A DNA stretch of 64,000 bases, taken from Trichaptum fuscoviolaceum (lineage: Eukaryota > Basidiomycota > Agaricomycetes > Hymenochaetales > Trichaptaceae). Of this stretch, positions 44,201 to 54,177 are shown piece after piece. The position numbers were made by a program, and so were the translations under genes. Numbering within the stretch: position 1 is the stretch's first letter; each line of letters opens with the position of its first letter. The stretch covers positions 3,541,773 through 3,605,772 of the forward strand of contig CAJSYZ010000007.1 of assembly GCA_910574455.1 (NCBI GenBank), in the 5' to 3' direction. Under the pieces are notes generated by a model. It ran no database searches, was not told the origin of the DNA, and saw only the letters and a list, made by a program, of their open reading frames with translations.

Positions 44201-45077
44201 AACTTCATTTCTACTGGGCGTTCACATTCAGAGAAACCGGAAAACACATACTCTCACCATTTCTCAGCGCCAGTACATCATTGACATTCTGGAGCGCTTC
44301 AACCTTGGTTCATGCAGCACAGTCACCACTCCTTTACCAGAAGGCCTGAAGCTCAGCAAGGACATGGCGCCTAAGACTAAGAAAGAACTTGCGGAAATGC
44401 AAAATATTCCTTACAGTCAACTAGTTGGCGCCCTCATGTATCTAGCCACAGCAACCCGGCCTGATATTGCCTATGCAGTTGGTGTCCTTGCTCGCTACAT
44501 GTCTAATCCTGGCATGGCCCACTGGAAAGCAGCTAAACACCTATGCCGGTATCTCCAGGGCACTAAGGATATGCGGATCACATATGCGCCTGATCCAAAT
44601 GCTGATGAGCTGTTTACTACATACTCTGATGCAGATCATGGCGGCAATGTTGACAATGGCAGGTCCACCTCTGGGATGGTTGTGAAGATGGGAACTGGTG
44701 CAATTAGCTGGGCAAGCAAATTGCAAGGCATTGTTACGCTTTCTACTACAGAAGCAGAGTTTGTCTCAGCTTGTTCAGCAGGACAAGAGATTCTCTGGCT
44801 TCGCAACTTGTTTTCTGAATTTGGCTATACTTTTGATTCACCTTCTACACTCTATGTTGACAACCAATCTGCCATTGCTGTTGCTAATAATCCAGAGCAC
44901 CATGGCCGGATGAAGCATCTTGATCTTCGCTACTACTGGCTTAGAGATGCGGTTGAATATGGACATATTTCTATTGTTTATCTTTCTACTGCTGACATGC
45001 CTGCTGACATTATGACCAAAGCTCTTGGGCGGGTCAAAGTGCAGACTATGTGCAGTTTACTTGGACTTCAAAAATAG
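41280..45077 (+). CDS. Copia-2 polyprotein (1265 aa, intact)
   Basis: ATG at 41280; the open frame reaches further upstream without an ATG that fits better. One CCHC knuckle is at the very N-terminus (Cys18, Cys21, His26, Cys31). Then come protease (VDTGATSHM, Asp99), GAG-pre-integrase (LWHRRLAHLNHADV to CEPCLAGK), integrase core (HSDVHGPL, DDKGGEY, NGVAERANRT), an acidic/Pro-rich linker, reverse transcriptase (WVFKLKRKADG, YVDD at 44103-44114) and RNase H (YSDADHGG, TEAEFVSA, LYVDNQSA). This order is typical of Copia. The capsid part of gag is missing upstream of the knuckle. Nearly identical to Copia-3. Confidence 0.92.
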   Translation: MTMHNNSKSASRRRKLKCTFCTCLGHHYTKCYKRRDALAEIIARDSLTAVGSKDKDIGTAAAKAKDPEISFSEGINHMQDTTAFDSALSMTASTKWIVDTGATSHMTPHRDWFTEYQPYRTSIRLADNHIVYSAGVGTVTFQPIIDGKPTRELAFSRVLHVPDLQNNLLSALFLSRSKQFTIIINDHSILFQRNKQTLFTATVNHNHTATLNGHVIIPSSALATFTQSYPIDWTLWHRRLAHLNHADVQRLYNEHLVRGMIVKSKALPDAICEPCLAGKLHRAKVPKKANTRATAVLQLVHSDVHGPLRTQSRHGYKYWITFIDDYSRAWVVLPLKKKSEAFGAFQKFMAYAENQTGVRIKAIRDDKGGEYMPKAWDELCLKKGIQRQHTVRNEPHQNGVAERANRTISEGITAMLNEARLPPTFWWDAVSTFVHTRNRSPTSANVNFATPLSLWQKSKPDVTHLRVFGCTAYVNLQKDQRKQLEPHYSKCIFIGYPAEYKGWLFWNPVTQKEIISDSAVFDESKFPGNSKTPVDLRLEADDLDQGGLQHFIVNDSDDESDDLPPPRQPPPDNDSDDDDIPPRPPTPGTRQPTPDIPEPPPAAPDPPAHKPPSPPPAPRIKRESTPPASPTPKRARPSIPWPKMPHTLTPRPYFTRRDALINPLMDYPGRRIPRSAEPPARHFEEPPVGQSQSPEPSSDDPLDFTHGYDDDTMSVDEEELLLTFEEAFEHMLETSENALAANSGEPLQWKDIKGRHDAHDWEQAAAEEFMSLIENGTFEPVRLPEGRKAIGNRWVFKLKRKADGSVDRYKARLVAKGFSQRPGLEFSQVFAPTAKWAALRAILALAAIENLELYSLDISTAFLNGEMDHDVYMQQPEGFKEHFGRGYVLKLVKSLYGLKQAGRQWHKKLNSVLQGMSFALVRCDHSIWVYKRGDVRIIIPVYVDDMTIACKHKDNYEFVKDELAKHFKLHDLGPTSFLLGVHIQRNRKTHTLTISQRQYIIDILERFNLGSCSTVTTPLPEGLKLSKDMAPKTKKELAEMQNIPYSQLVGALMYLATATRPDIAYAVGVLARYMSNPGMAHWKAAKHLCRYLQGTKDMRITYAPDPNADELFTTYSDADHGGNVDNGRSTSGMVVKMGTGAISWASKLQGIVTLSTTEAEFVSACSAGQEILWLRNLFSEFGYTFDSPSTLYVDNQSAIAVANNPEHHGRMKHLDLRYYWLRDAVEYGHISIVYLSTADMPADIMTKALGRVKVQTMCSLLGLQK

Positions 45078-45100
45078 AGATGACTTCGGTCAGGGGGGAG

Positions 45101-45361
45101 TGTTGAAGTGACTTATTCCTCTCTATTATCTCTTCTTGTTGTTCTTTACATTTATTCATTACTTCATTCACAGACTCTTAGTACACTAGTGTGGGAACAT
45201 TTAACCCCCTAAGAAAGTAACATATATACTGCAGTGATACGTCCCTGTGCACCTTTAGCACTTACACTATCACTGCAGGTATGTAATTATTGTATGTTAG
45301 ATTTAGAATATAGCACTTACACTATCACTGCAGACTCTGTCTGAGAAGTGTGCCGTTTATA
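45101..45361 (+). repeat. Copia-2 3' LTR, Copia-1 type
   Basis: Preceded by the purine tract CAGGGGGGAG. Sequence variants match Copia-1, marking the recombination junction with the inverted fold-back arm that follows. Confidence 0.88.
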
Positions 45362-47427
45362 TGGGGCTCATTGAACCACATTGGGATACCTCCGGGATGC
45401 AAATTTTGATGGGATTCTAATGGGACGTACTAGAGGAGCTGAAACGGGCTTCGACGGCGCCAAAATATGCATTTCATGTATTGTTACAAATTATTCTTTT
45501 ATTTAAATGTTTTTTTTGTTACAGCACTTCTACTGCACGTAAAGGCATGTACAAATAGTCGAAATGGTACTAAACGACGAGGAGAACAATAATCTGAGCT
45601 TAGAATAGCTACGTAAGGGCTATATATAGCTCTAACACACTAACTATTTTCGGAGTGCATACAATTATTGTTAGTCTCTCATATTCATGTATATACACTG
45701 TGTCTATGTTCTGATAGCTTTAATTAGCTCTCTATATATATCTCTCATGCTGTACGAGGTTTCGCGGCAATCGGAGCTCATTTCAAATTGATATAAGGCA
45801 TACAAGTTTGGGAAAGATGGGTCAATTTTAATTTATTGAGGCGGTTATGGGTCAGGCACATAGTGCCAGACATTCACTATGAGTATCCTAAACATAATCC
45901 AAATGCATGCTCGAGATGCAGGTGGAAACTGTAAGTTATATGCAAAATTGTAGGATGAGATGCTATGTGTGATATCAGAATGTACATGTTATGTCAGAAA
46001 CACATATAACTTACAGATTCACTCTTTACCTCAAACATGCATTTGGATTATGTTTAGGATACTCATAGTGAATGTCTGGCACTATGTGCCTGACCCATAA
46101 CCGCCTCAATAAATTAAAATTGACCCATCTTTCCCAAACTTGTATGCCTTATATCAATTTGAAATGAGCTCCGATTGCCGCGAAACCTCGTACAGCATGA
46201 GAGATATATATAGAGAGCTAATTAAAGCTATCAGAACATAGACACAGTGTATATACATGAATATGAGAGACTAACAATAATTGTATGCACTCCGAAAATA
46301 GTTAGTGTGTTAGAGCTATATATAGCCCTTACGTAGCTATTCTAAGCTCAGATTATTGTTCTCCTCGTCGTTTAGTACCATTTCGACTATTTGTACATGC
46401 CTTTACGTGCAGTAGAAGTGCTGTAACAAAAAAAACATTTAAATAAAAGAATAATTTGTAACAATACATGAAATGCATATTTTGGCGCCGTCGAAGCCCG
46501 TTTCAGCTCCTCTAGTACGTCCCATTAGAATCCCATCAAAATTTGCATCCCGGAGGTATCCCAATGTGGTTCAATGAGCCCCATATGTGTAGCAGTAAAA
46601 ATAGAACATGTTTTGATGTTCTACATATGTTTCCAGCTGGTATTACCATATCTAGCCATCCAGATCATCTTGAATATGCTTTTACTAATATATTCTGATT
46701 TTAGTGTATTTTATTGGCTGCTGGTAAGCCCAGGGGAAGCCTGCATATATGCAGGTGCAAATGAATATATTTATCTATTTTATAATGATTTTAACCGCTT
46801 TAGGAAGGGCCCAGGAGGGCCCAGAGCATAATGGCACCCTAATATGGTCGTCCGGAAGCGTAATTCCCACGCTAGGGCAAAGCGGCAGTGCCCAGGATTA
46901 TTTTCTGATTTATTGGCTATTTTTGCGCTATTTTTAAAGGCCTGTAGGGCCTGCAAAGGTTAATTTGAATTTATTCTCACACCCCCAAAGCGGCAACAGG
47001 CACCAAGTGATCTGGACCTCAGGGTCCTGGACCCTGGCATGCCTCATATCCCAAAATGGGCAGAAATTATGATTTTCTGATGCATTACAGCAAGCTGTCA
47101 ATCAGTAGTGCCTGAATGCTATAATTAACTCAAAAAAGCGGTGGGTATGCAGCTGCATTATTTAATTATCCAGTAGTATATTCCCAATACAGTTTGCAGG
47201 CTAGGTCTACATTTCATGTATTAGAGGGGCAGCAAGGCTGGTTTTCTAATTAATGCTTCAATCAGTATTTGCTGCACTTGAAGTAATAAAAACTTAGCAG
47301 CAAAGCTGCACTTCATTCAATGATACCCTCAATATCAATCAGCCATGGCTGTTGGTTCATTCAATCAAGGTAGCTTATACATCCAGCAAATACTGCATTT
47401 CATTCATTCAAGTAGCTGGCAGGACTG
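45362..47427. mobile_element. Fold-back element P2 (partial, inverted copy)
   Basis: 45362-45909 equals the reverse complement of the P1 inner right arm (both 548 bp). The loop 45910-46035 is inverted relative to P1. The arm 46036-47290 then follows. At about 46929 it carries the GCGC form of the P1 left arm, but its outer end (from about 47290) is of P1 right-end type. It is followed by duplication sequence GCTCGCC (47428-47434) and LINE. The left outer end is missing. No gene. Confidence 0.85.
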
Positions 47428-47434
47428 GCTCGCC

Positions 47435-48350
47435 AACACAGAGCGAGGCATGTCCGCCCTCAACCTTCGCCAGCTCTACTCAGCCTGCGTCAGAACAGTC
47501 CTCGCATGGGCTGCGCCGGTTTGGTACACTGGCACCCGCCAGAAGACCCTTGTGGCTCGTCTACAGGGTGTCCAGAAACACCGCTTGCAGGTGGATCCTT
47601 GGTGTTTACCGAGGCGCTTCACCGCTAAGCACCAATTATCTTTGCTCTATGCCCCCGTTTCAGTTTTATTTCAATTATCTTAAAACTAATCATGCTCTTC
47701 GCCTTTGGCGCACTCCACATTCTGTAGGTAGACGTGCTATTCCTGCAGCACAAAAACCCCGCCTGTACTCTTCTTCGCTTGCCGACCGTGTCCCGATTGC
47801 CCAATAGGTCCCTGCGTACACACACTCTCCCTGGGAGGATCCACTTGCTTTTGCTGGAGGACGCCTCCAGTTTGCCATCCCTGCCGGTCCCGTTGACACT
47901 GACACTCGCCAGGCGTTTGTCGCATCTGCCAACTCTCTGTGCACCACCACCTCCGTCCAGATCTTCACAGACGGTTCCAGACTCGAGCACAAGTCTGGCT
48001 CAGCAATTGTCGCTATGCGCGGTCATCATCGCTTGGGCTTCAGACACTGCGCTTCCCCCAAAATCGCCACTGCCACTGACGCTGAGATCTTCTCCCTTGC
48101 GTCTGCTCCAGCGTGGGCTGCCTCTCACTTCGGCCGCCACCTCCTGGAAGTGGAGTCCATTGTCTTCCTGTCAGATTCGCTTACCGCCCTTCACCTTGTC
48201 CGCGACTGGCCTTCAGCACCTGGCGCCCACTTACTACTCGCTTGGAAAGCAGGCATCACCAACCTGCTGGACATTCACCCCAACCTCAAAATCGAGTTTC
48301 ACTGGTGCCTAGGTCATTCAGGCGTCCCAGGAAACGAATGGGCTGATGAA
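47435..48350 (+). pseudogene. LINE ORF2 part 3, duplicated copy with extra frameshift
   Basis: Same as 38625-39539, including the nonsense codon (about 47805). It also has a 1-bp insertion near 47577 (AGAAACACC versus AGAACACC) that arose after the duplication. Ends at ATGAA (48346-48350), the Copia-3 target duplication. Confidence 0.87.
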
Positions 48351-48611
48351 TGTTGAAGTGACTTATTCCTCTCTATTATCTCTTCTTGTTGTTCTTTACA
48401 TTTATTCATTACTTCATTCACAGACTCTTAGTACACTAGTGTGGGAACATTTAACCCCCTAAGAAAGTAACATATATACTGCAGTGATACGTCCCTGTGC
48501 ACCTTTAGCACTTACACTATCACTGCAGGTATGTAATTATTGTATGTTAGATCTAGAATATAGCACTTACACTATCACTGCAGACTCTGTCTTAGAAGTG
48601 TGCCGTTTACA
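48351..48611 (+). repeat. Copia-3 5' LTR
   Basis: 261 bp, TG...CA, identical by eye to 53912-54172. Direct 22-bp repeats at 48507-48528 and 48562-48583. Priming site follows at 48612-48622. Confidence 0.9.
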
Positions 48612-50090
48612 GGTTATGAGCCTTGGGCAGTAGCCCAAGTGAAAACTTCAACAACACCCCTTCTCAACCTCCTCAGCAATCCTCCCACCGCTTTCGGACG
48701 CTTTTCCGACACATCCACTGATCGGATTTCGTTCTACTTTGGAGGATACATTGTTGGAACTGGAAGGATTGGCTATACGAAGTTTCAGGGCTATTGGTGT
48801 AGTCCTTGCCGTTCTACATCACTTTTAGTGCTCACCATATTGGCATTGAGTCTCCCCCTCATTCCTCAACATCCGTCGATTCGTTCGCGCTCTCCTTGCG
48901 CACACACATTGTTCTACACTAGGACACACACCTCACGAAGTTTCGAACGTGTTGGAGAAGATTTGGGGCTTCTAGACTGTTATCAGTGTCAGACCTCACC
49001 CTCATCATCCATTTTCGCCTCTCTTCGACGATTGCCGAGCAACCACTGGGCCGATTTCTACGCGCAGACCACCATTCTCTTCTGCTCGACGCACCCTTTC
49101 CATACGTGCAACAATCGCGCCGATCCGTTGAGTTTTGAGCTCACAGCGGCCTTGTTGGTTCGACATCTCCACCACTACACTTTCCCCTTGTGGCCGAAAA
49201 CATCGCCCATAACTCGGGCTTGATTCAAGCCTTCACAAAACCGAGACCATCCTCATCTTCGTCTTCTCGAGGGCTTTCCTATCGCCCAACTCTCGCTCGA
49301 TTCGGCGGAAAACTCATCAATCGCCGGCACTATCTTCGGGACAGCTAGGGTAGCAGTAACAGTTGATAGCTCGCCGCCTGCACACCCCATTTGGGCTGCA
49401 CTTTCATCTGCTACTTGCTCACTCTGGTGGTTCCTGGGGCTTGCCCATATCTCCGCATCCACGGAGGCGATCTGCTCGCGCATAGCACCGTTGTGCTCAG
49501 CGCTTTGAGCCCATACAGGACGTGCATAGCGCGTTCCTTGTTTCCCATCGCACGCGACAGTGTGTCACGTCTTGCGATCAGTGCAAGCACTGGTGTGGTA
49601 TTGTTTCTGCATTTAAAGGGTTGTTTCCCTGCCTGCTTCACATTCCTACGACTGCAAAAGCTCGCCCCCCGGCCTTTGTTCGCCGGTTGTGACTTGTTCA
49701 CTTAAGCTTAGAGCCTCTTTGCGTCAGCGGTGCCTGCGGGGTCTTTCATTAGACCGACAGACCAGCACTGTCTAGCGGACACTGTGACTGCATTACTCCT
49801 TTACACAAAGAAGCACCTGTCCAGGGCGGCCCCCATACCGTACCCTGTCATATCTCACGCACGTGAACTCACCCCAGGGGATCCGTGCAAGTGAGCCTTC
49901 GTCCACGTGAAGGCTCATTGAGTTTGACGGCTCTCACTGTGTGAGGACAGTAGTGCAGCGGCATTGCACATTCATCGCCTTGAACTGCCTTCAATACACA
50001 GCCATCTTCTATCTGTACTGCGCAGACAGACCACTGCTCCGTCATCGACCCTATCCTGTTCTTTTGCTCCATCCACTGCACGCTCACACA

Positions 50091-53000
50091 ATGACTATGC
50101 ACAACAACTCTAAGTCAGCCTCGCGCCGCCGTAAGCTCAAGTGCACCTTCTGCACCTGCCTTGGTCACCATTACACCAAGTGCTACAAGCGCCGAGATGC
50201 CCTTGCAGAAATCATTGCTCGTGATAGCCTTACTGCTGTTGGTAGCAAAGACAAGGATATAGGAACCGCTGCTGCTAAAGCAAAGGATCCCGAGATCTCA
50301 TTCTCGGAAGGCATAAATCACATGCAGGATACAACTGCCTTTGACTCTGCTCTCTCCATGACTGCGTCCACCAAGTGGATCGTTGACACAGGCGCCACCA
50401 GCCACATGACACCCCATCGAGACTGGTTTACTGAATACCAGCCATACCGCACATCAATCCGCCTTGCTGACAACCATATTGTCTACTCTGCAGGCGTTGG
50501 CACAGTTACATTTCAGCCCATCATTGATGGCAAACCAACACGGGAGTTAGCATTCTCTCGGGTGCTTCATGTGCCTGACCTACAGAACAATCTACTGTCG
50601 GCCCTGTTCCTCTCTCGCTCCAAGCAATTCACCATCATCATCAACGACCACTCCATACTCTTCCAGCGCAACAAACAGACACTCTTCACCGCAACGGTCA
50701 ATCACAATCACACTGCCACTCTCAACGGCCATGTTATTATACCGTCTTCTGCGCTTGCGACGTTTACTCAGTCTTACCCCATTGACTGGACCCTGTGGCA
50801 CCGGCGCCTTGCACATCTAAATCATGCAGATGTGCAGCGTCTATACAATGAGCACCTTGTGAGAGGCATGATTGTCAAGTCAAAGGCATTACCAGACGCA
50901 ATATGCGAACCCTGTCTTGCGGGCAAACTTCATCGGGCCAAAGTGCCTAAGAAAGCCAACACTCGGGCCACTGCGGTTTTGCAGTTAGTGCACTCTGACG
51001 TGCACGGCCCCCTCCGCACTCAGTCAAGACATGGGTATAAATACTGGATCACCTTTATTGATGATTACAGTCGCGCCTGGGTTGTACTTCCACTGAAGAA
51101 GAAGAGTGAAGCGTTTGGCGCGTTTCAAAAGTTTATGGCATATGCCGAGAACCAGACTGGTGTCCGCATAAAAGCCATACGCGATGACAAAGGAGGTGAA
51201 TACATGCCTAAAGCATGGGATGAACTATGCCTTAAGAAAGGCATCCAGCGACAACACACTGTGCGCAACGAGCCTCACCAGAACGGTGTTGCTGAGCGCG
51301 CTAACCGCACCATCTCTGAGGGCATCACTGCCATGCTCAATGAGGCGCGTCTTCCTCCTACATTCTGGTGGGATGCAGTGTCCACCTTTGTCCATACACG
51401 GAACCGTTCTCCCACATCTGCTAATGTCAACTTCGCCACTCCGCTCTCTCTCTGGCAAAAATCTAAGCCAGATGTCACTCATCTTCGCGTCTTTGGATGT
51501 ACTGCATATGTGAATCTGCAGAAGGACCAGCGCAAGCAACTGGAACCGCACTACAGCAAGTGCATCTTTATTGGCTACCCTGCTGAGTACAAAGGCTGGC
51601 TATTCTGGAATCCTGTCACTCAGAAAGAAATCATCAGCGACTCTGCTGTCTTTGATGAAAGTAAATTCCCTGGCAACTCAAAAACGCCAGTTGATCTGAG
51701 GCTTGAAGCAGACGACCTAGATCAGGGGGGGCTACAACACTTCATCGTTAATGACTCCGATGATGAGTCCGATGATCTACCTCCTCCGCGTCAGCCGCCT
51801 CCAGACAATGACAGCGATGACGATGACATACCACCACGTCCACCAACTCCAGGAACTCGTCAACCAACTCCAGACATACCAGAGCCGCCTCCTGCTGCAC
51901 CTGATCCGCCTGCACATAAACCGCCATCTCCTCCACCTGCACCTCGCATTAAGCGTGAATCCACTCCTCCTGCCTCTCCTACGCCAAAGCGCGCCAGGCC
52001 AAGCATACCATGGCCTAAAATGCCACATACTCTCACTCCGCGCCCTTACTTCACCAGACGTGACGCTCTCATCAACCCACTCATGGACTATCCAGGCAGA
52101 CGCATACCGCGTTCTGCTGAACCGCCAGCCAGACATTCTGAGGAACCACCAGTTGGGCAATCTCAGTCGCCTGAACCATCCTCAGATGATCCATTGGATT
52201 TCACCCATGGATATGATGATGACACAATGTCAGTTGATGAAGAGGAGCTGCTGCTTACGTTTGAAGAGGCGTTTGAGCACATGCTAGAGACATCTGAGAA
52301 TGCGCTTGCAGCTAATAGTGGAGAACCACTTCAGTGGAAAGACATCAAAGGCAGACATGATGCGCATGATTGGGAGCAAGCAGCGGCAGAGGAGTTCATG
52401 AGTCTCATTGAGAATGGGACATTTGAGCCGGTTAGACTGCCAGAAGGAAGGAAGGCCATTGGAAACCGCTGGGTGTTTAAGCTGAAGAGAAAGGCTGATG
52501 GATCTGTTGACCGGTACAAAGCGCGACTTGTTGCTAAGGGATTCTCCCAACGTCCGGGACTTGAATTCTCTCAAGTGTTTGCGCCTACAGCCAAGTGGGC
52601 AGCACTGCGCGCTATCCTGGCGCTTGCAGCAATTGAGAACCTTGAGTTGTACAGTCTTGACATCTCAACTGCGTTTCTCAATGGCGAAATGGACCATGAT
52701 GTCTACATGCAACAACCGGAAGGATTCAAGGAGCACTTTGGGCGTGGCTATGTGCTGAAACTTGTCAAGTCTCTCTACGGCTTAAAGCAGGCTGGCAGAC
52801 AGTGGCACAAGAAACTCAACTCTGTGCTACAAGGCATGTCATTTGCGCTTGTCAGATGTGACCACAGTATTTGGGTCTACAAGCGGGGTGATGTGCGCAT
52901 CATCATACCCGTCTATGTGGATGACATGACCATTGCCTGCAAGCATAAAGACAACTATGAGTTTGTCAAAGACGAGCTAGCCAAGCACTTCAAGCTGCAT

Positions 53001-53888
53001 GACCTGGGACCAACTTCATTTCTACTGGGCGTTCACATTCAGAGAAACCGGAAAACACATACTCTCACCATTTCTCAGCGCCAGTACATCATTGACATTC
53101 TGGAGCGCTTCAACCTTGGTTCATGCAGCACAGTCACCACTCCTTTACCAGAAGGCCTGAAGCTCAGCAAGGACATGGCGCCTAAGACTAAGAAAGAACT
53201 TGCGGAAATGCAAAATATTCCTTACAGTCAACTAGTTGGCGCCCTCATGTATCTAGCCACAGCAACCCGGCCTGATATTGCCTATGCAGTTGGTGTCCTT
53301 GCTCGCTACATGTCTAATCCTGGCATGGCCCACTGGAAAGCAGCTAAACACCTATGCCGGTATCTCCAGGGCACTAAGGATATGCGGATCACATATGCGC
53401 CTGATCCAAATGCTGATGAGCTGTTTACTACATACTCTGATGCAGATCATGGCGGCAATGTTGACAATGGCAGGTCCACCTCTGGGATGGTTGTGAAGAT
53501 GGGAACTGGTGCAATTAGCTGGGCAAGCAAATTGCAAGGCATTGTTACGCTTTCTACTACAGAAGCAGAGTTTGTCTCAGCTTGTTCAGCAGGACAAGAG
53601 ATTCTCTGGCTTCGCAACTTGTTTTCTGAATTTGGCTATACTTTTGATTCACCTTCTACACTCTATGTTGACAACCAATCTGCCATTGCTGTTGCTAATA
53701 ATCCAGAGCACCATGGCCGGATGAAGCATCTTGATCTTCGCTACTACTGGCTTAGAGATGCGGTTGAATATGGACATATTTCTATTGTTTATCTTTCTAC
53801 TGCTGACATGCCTGCTGACATTATGACCAAAGCTCTTGGGCGGGTCAAAGTGCAGACTATGTGCAGTTTACTTGGACTTCAAAAATAG
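50091..53888 (+). CDS. Copia-3 polyprotein (1265 aa, intact)
   Basis: Differs from the Copia-2 protein at only one position that I noticed (Ser for Phe in PPARHSEEPP). All catalytic motifs of protease, integrase, reverse transcriptase (YVDD) and RNase H are present. The N-terminal knuckle follows the ATG with no capsid domain before it. Its leader, 48623-50090, is the same as in Copia-2. The element looks enzymatically competent, but packaging would need a capsid from a spliced product or another element. Confidence 0.92.
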   Translation: MTMHNNSKSASRRRKLKCTFCTCLGHHYTKCYKRRDALAEIIARDSLTAVGSKDKDIGTAAAKAKDPEISFSEGINHMQDTTAFDSALSMTASTKWIVDTGATSHMTPHRDWFTEYQPYRTSIRLADNHIVYSAGVGTVTFQPIIDGKPTRELAFSRVLHVPDLQNNLLSALFLSRSKQFTIIINDHSILFQRNKQTLFTATVNHNHTATLNGHVIIPSSALATFTQSYPIDWTLWHRRLAHLNHADVQRLYNEHLVRGMIVKSKALPDAICEPCLAGKLHRAKVPKKANTRATAVLQLVHSDVHGPLRTQSRHGYKYWITFIDDYSRAWVVLPLKKKSEAFGAFQKFMAYAENQTGVRIKAIRDDKGGEYMPKAWDELCLKKGIQRQHTVRNEPHQNGVAERANRTISEGITAMLNEARLPPTFWWDAVSTFVHTRNRSPTSANVNFATPLSLWQKSKPDVTHLRVFGCTAYVNLQKDQRKQLEPHYSKCIFIGYPAEYKGWLFWNPVTQKEIISDSAVFDESKFPGNSKTPVDLRLEADDLDQGGLQHFIVNDSDDESDDLPPPRQPPPDNDSDDDDIPPRPPTPGTRQPTPDIPEPPPAAPDPPAHKPPSPPPAPRIKRESTPPASPTPKRARPSIPWPKMPHTLTPRPYFTRRDALINPLMDYPGRRIPRSAEPPARHSEEPPVGQSQSPEPSSDDPLDFTHGYDDDTMSVDEEELLLTFEEAFEHMLETSENALAANSGEPLQWKDIKGRHDAHDWEQAAAEEFMSLIENGTFEPVRLPEGRKAIGNRWVFKLKRKADGSVDRYKARLVAKGFSQRPGLEFSQVFAPTAKWAALRAILALAAIENLELYSLDISTAFLNGEMDHDVYMQQPEGFKEHFGRGYVLKLVKSLYGLKQAGRQWHKKLNSVLQGMSFALVRCDHSIWVYKRGDVRIIIPVYVDDMTIACKHKDNYEFVKDELAKHFKLHDLGPTSFLLGVHIQRNRKTHTLTISQRQYIIDILERFNLGSCSTVTTPLPEGLKLSKDMAPKTKKELAEMQNIPYSQLVGALMYLATATRPDIAYAVGVLARYMSNPGMAHWKAAKHLCRYLQGTKDMRITYAPDPNADELFTTYSDADHGGNVDNGRSTSGMVVKMGTGAISWASKLQGIVTLSTTEAEFVSACSAGQEILWLRNLFSEFGYTFDSPSTLYVDNQSAIAVANNPEHHGRMKHLDLRYYWLRDAVEYGHISIVYLSTADMPADIMTKALGRVKVQTMCSLLGLQK

Positions 53889-53911
53889 AGATGACTTCGG
53901 TCAGGGGGGAG

Positions 53912-54172
53912 TGTTGAAGTGACTTATTCCTCTCTATTATCTCTTCTTGTTGTTCTTTACATTTATTCATTACTTCATTCACAGACTCTTAGTACACTAG
54001 TGTGGGAACATTTAACCCCCTAAGAAAGTAACATATATACTGCAGTGATACGTCCCTGTGCACCTTTAGCACTTACACTATCACTGCAGGTATGTAATTA
54101 TTGTATGTTAGATCTAGAATATAGCACTTACACTATCACTGCAGACTCTGTCTTAGAAGTGTGCCGTTTACA
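53912..54172 (+). repeat. Copia-3 3' LTR
   Basis: TTTACA type, followed by target duplication ATGAA and LINE ORF2. Confidence 0.9.
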
Positions 54173-54177
54173 ATGAA

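Larger units (their letters stand above)
37776..45101 (+). repeat. Segmental duplication, copy 1 (P arm + LINE + Copia)
   Basis: Collinear with 46584-53912 at an offset of 8808-8811. It includes the outer P arm, LINE ORF2 part 3 with its shared nonsense codon, the Copia 5' LTR, leader and pol. I noticed only a few differences: a 2-bp indel, a 1-bp insertion in the second LINE copy, and an F/S change in pol near 43327. Confidence 0.87.
39540..45361 (+). mobile_element. Copia-2 LTR retrotransposon (recombinant)
   Basis: 5' LTR, leader and pol are of Copia-3 type, but the 3' LTR has the diagnostic bases of Copia-1 (GATTTAG, CTGAGAAG, TTTATA). It is followed by the reverse complement of the Copia-1 left flank. 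No matching target duplication exists: 5' flank ATGAA, 3' flank TGGGG. It was therefore formed by recombination, not by insertion at this site. The crossover lies between about 44927 and 45302. Confidence 0.85.
46584..53912 (+). repeat. Segmental duplication, copy 2
   Basis: Second copy of 37776-45101. It ends within Copia-3, whose own 3' LTR and target duplication are intact, so this copy holds the original Copia insertion. Confidence 0.87.
48351..54172 (+). mobile_element. Copia-3 LTR retrotransposon (intact)
   Basis: 5822 bp with matching LTRs and a 5-bp duplication ATGAA (48346-48350, 54173-54177) in the RNase H region of LINE ORF2. Identical LTRs and an open polyprotein mark it as the youngest Copia here. 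It was probably the donor for the Copia-2 body. Confidence 0.93.

Noticed and set aside
39540..45361. Copia-2 as an independent insertion
   Set aside because: Its two LTRs are of different sequence types and its flanks do not match; it is a recombination product.
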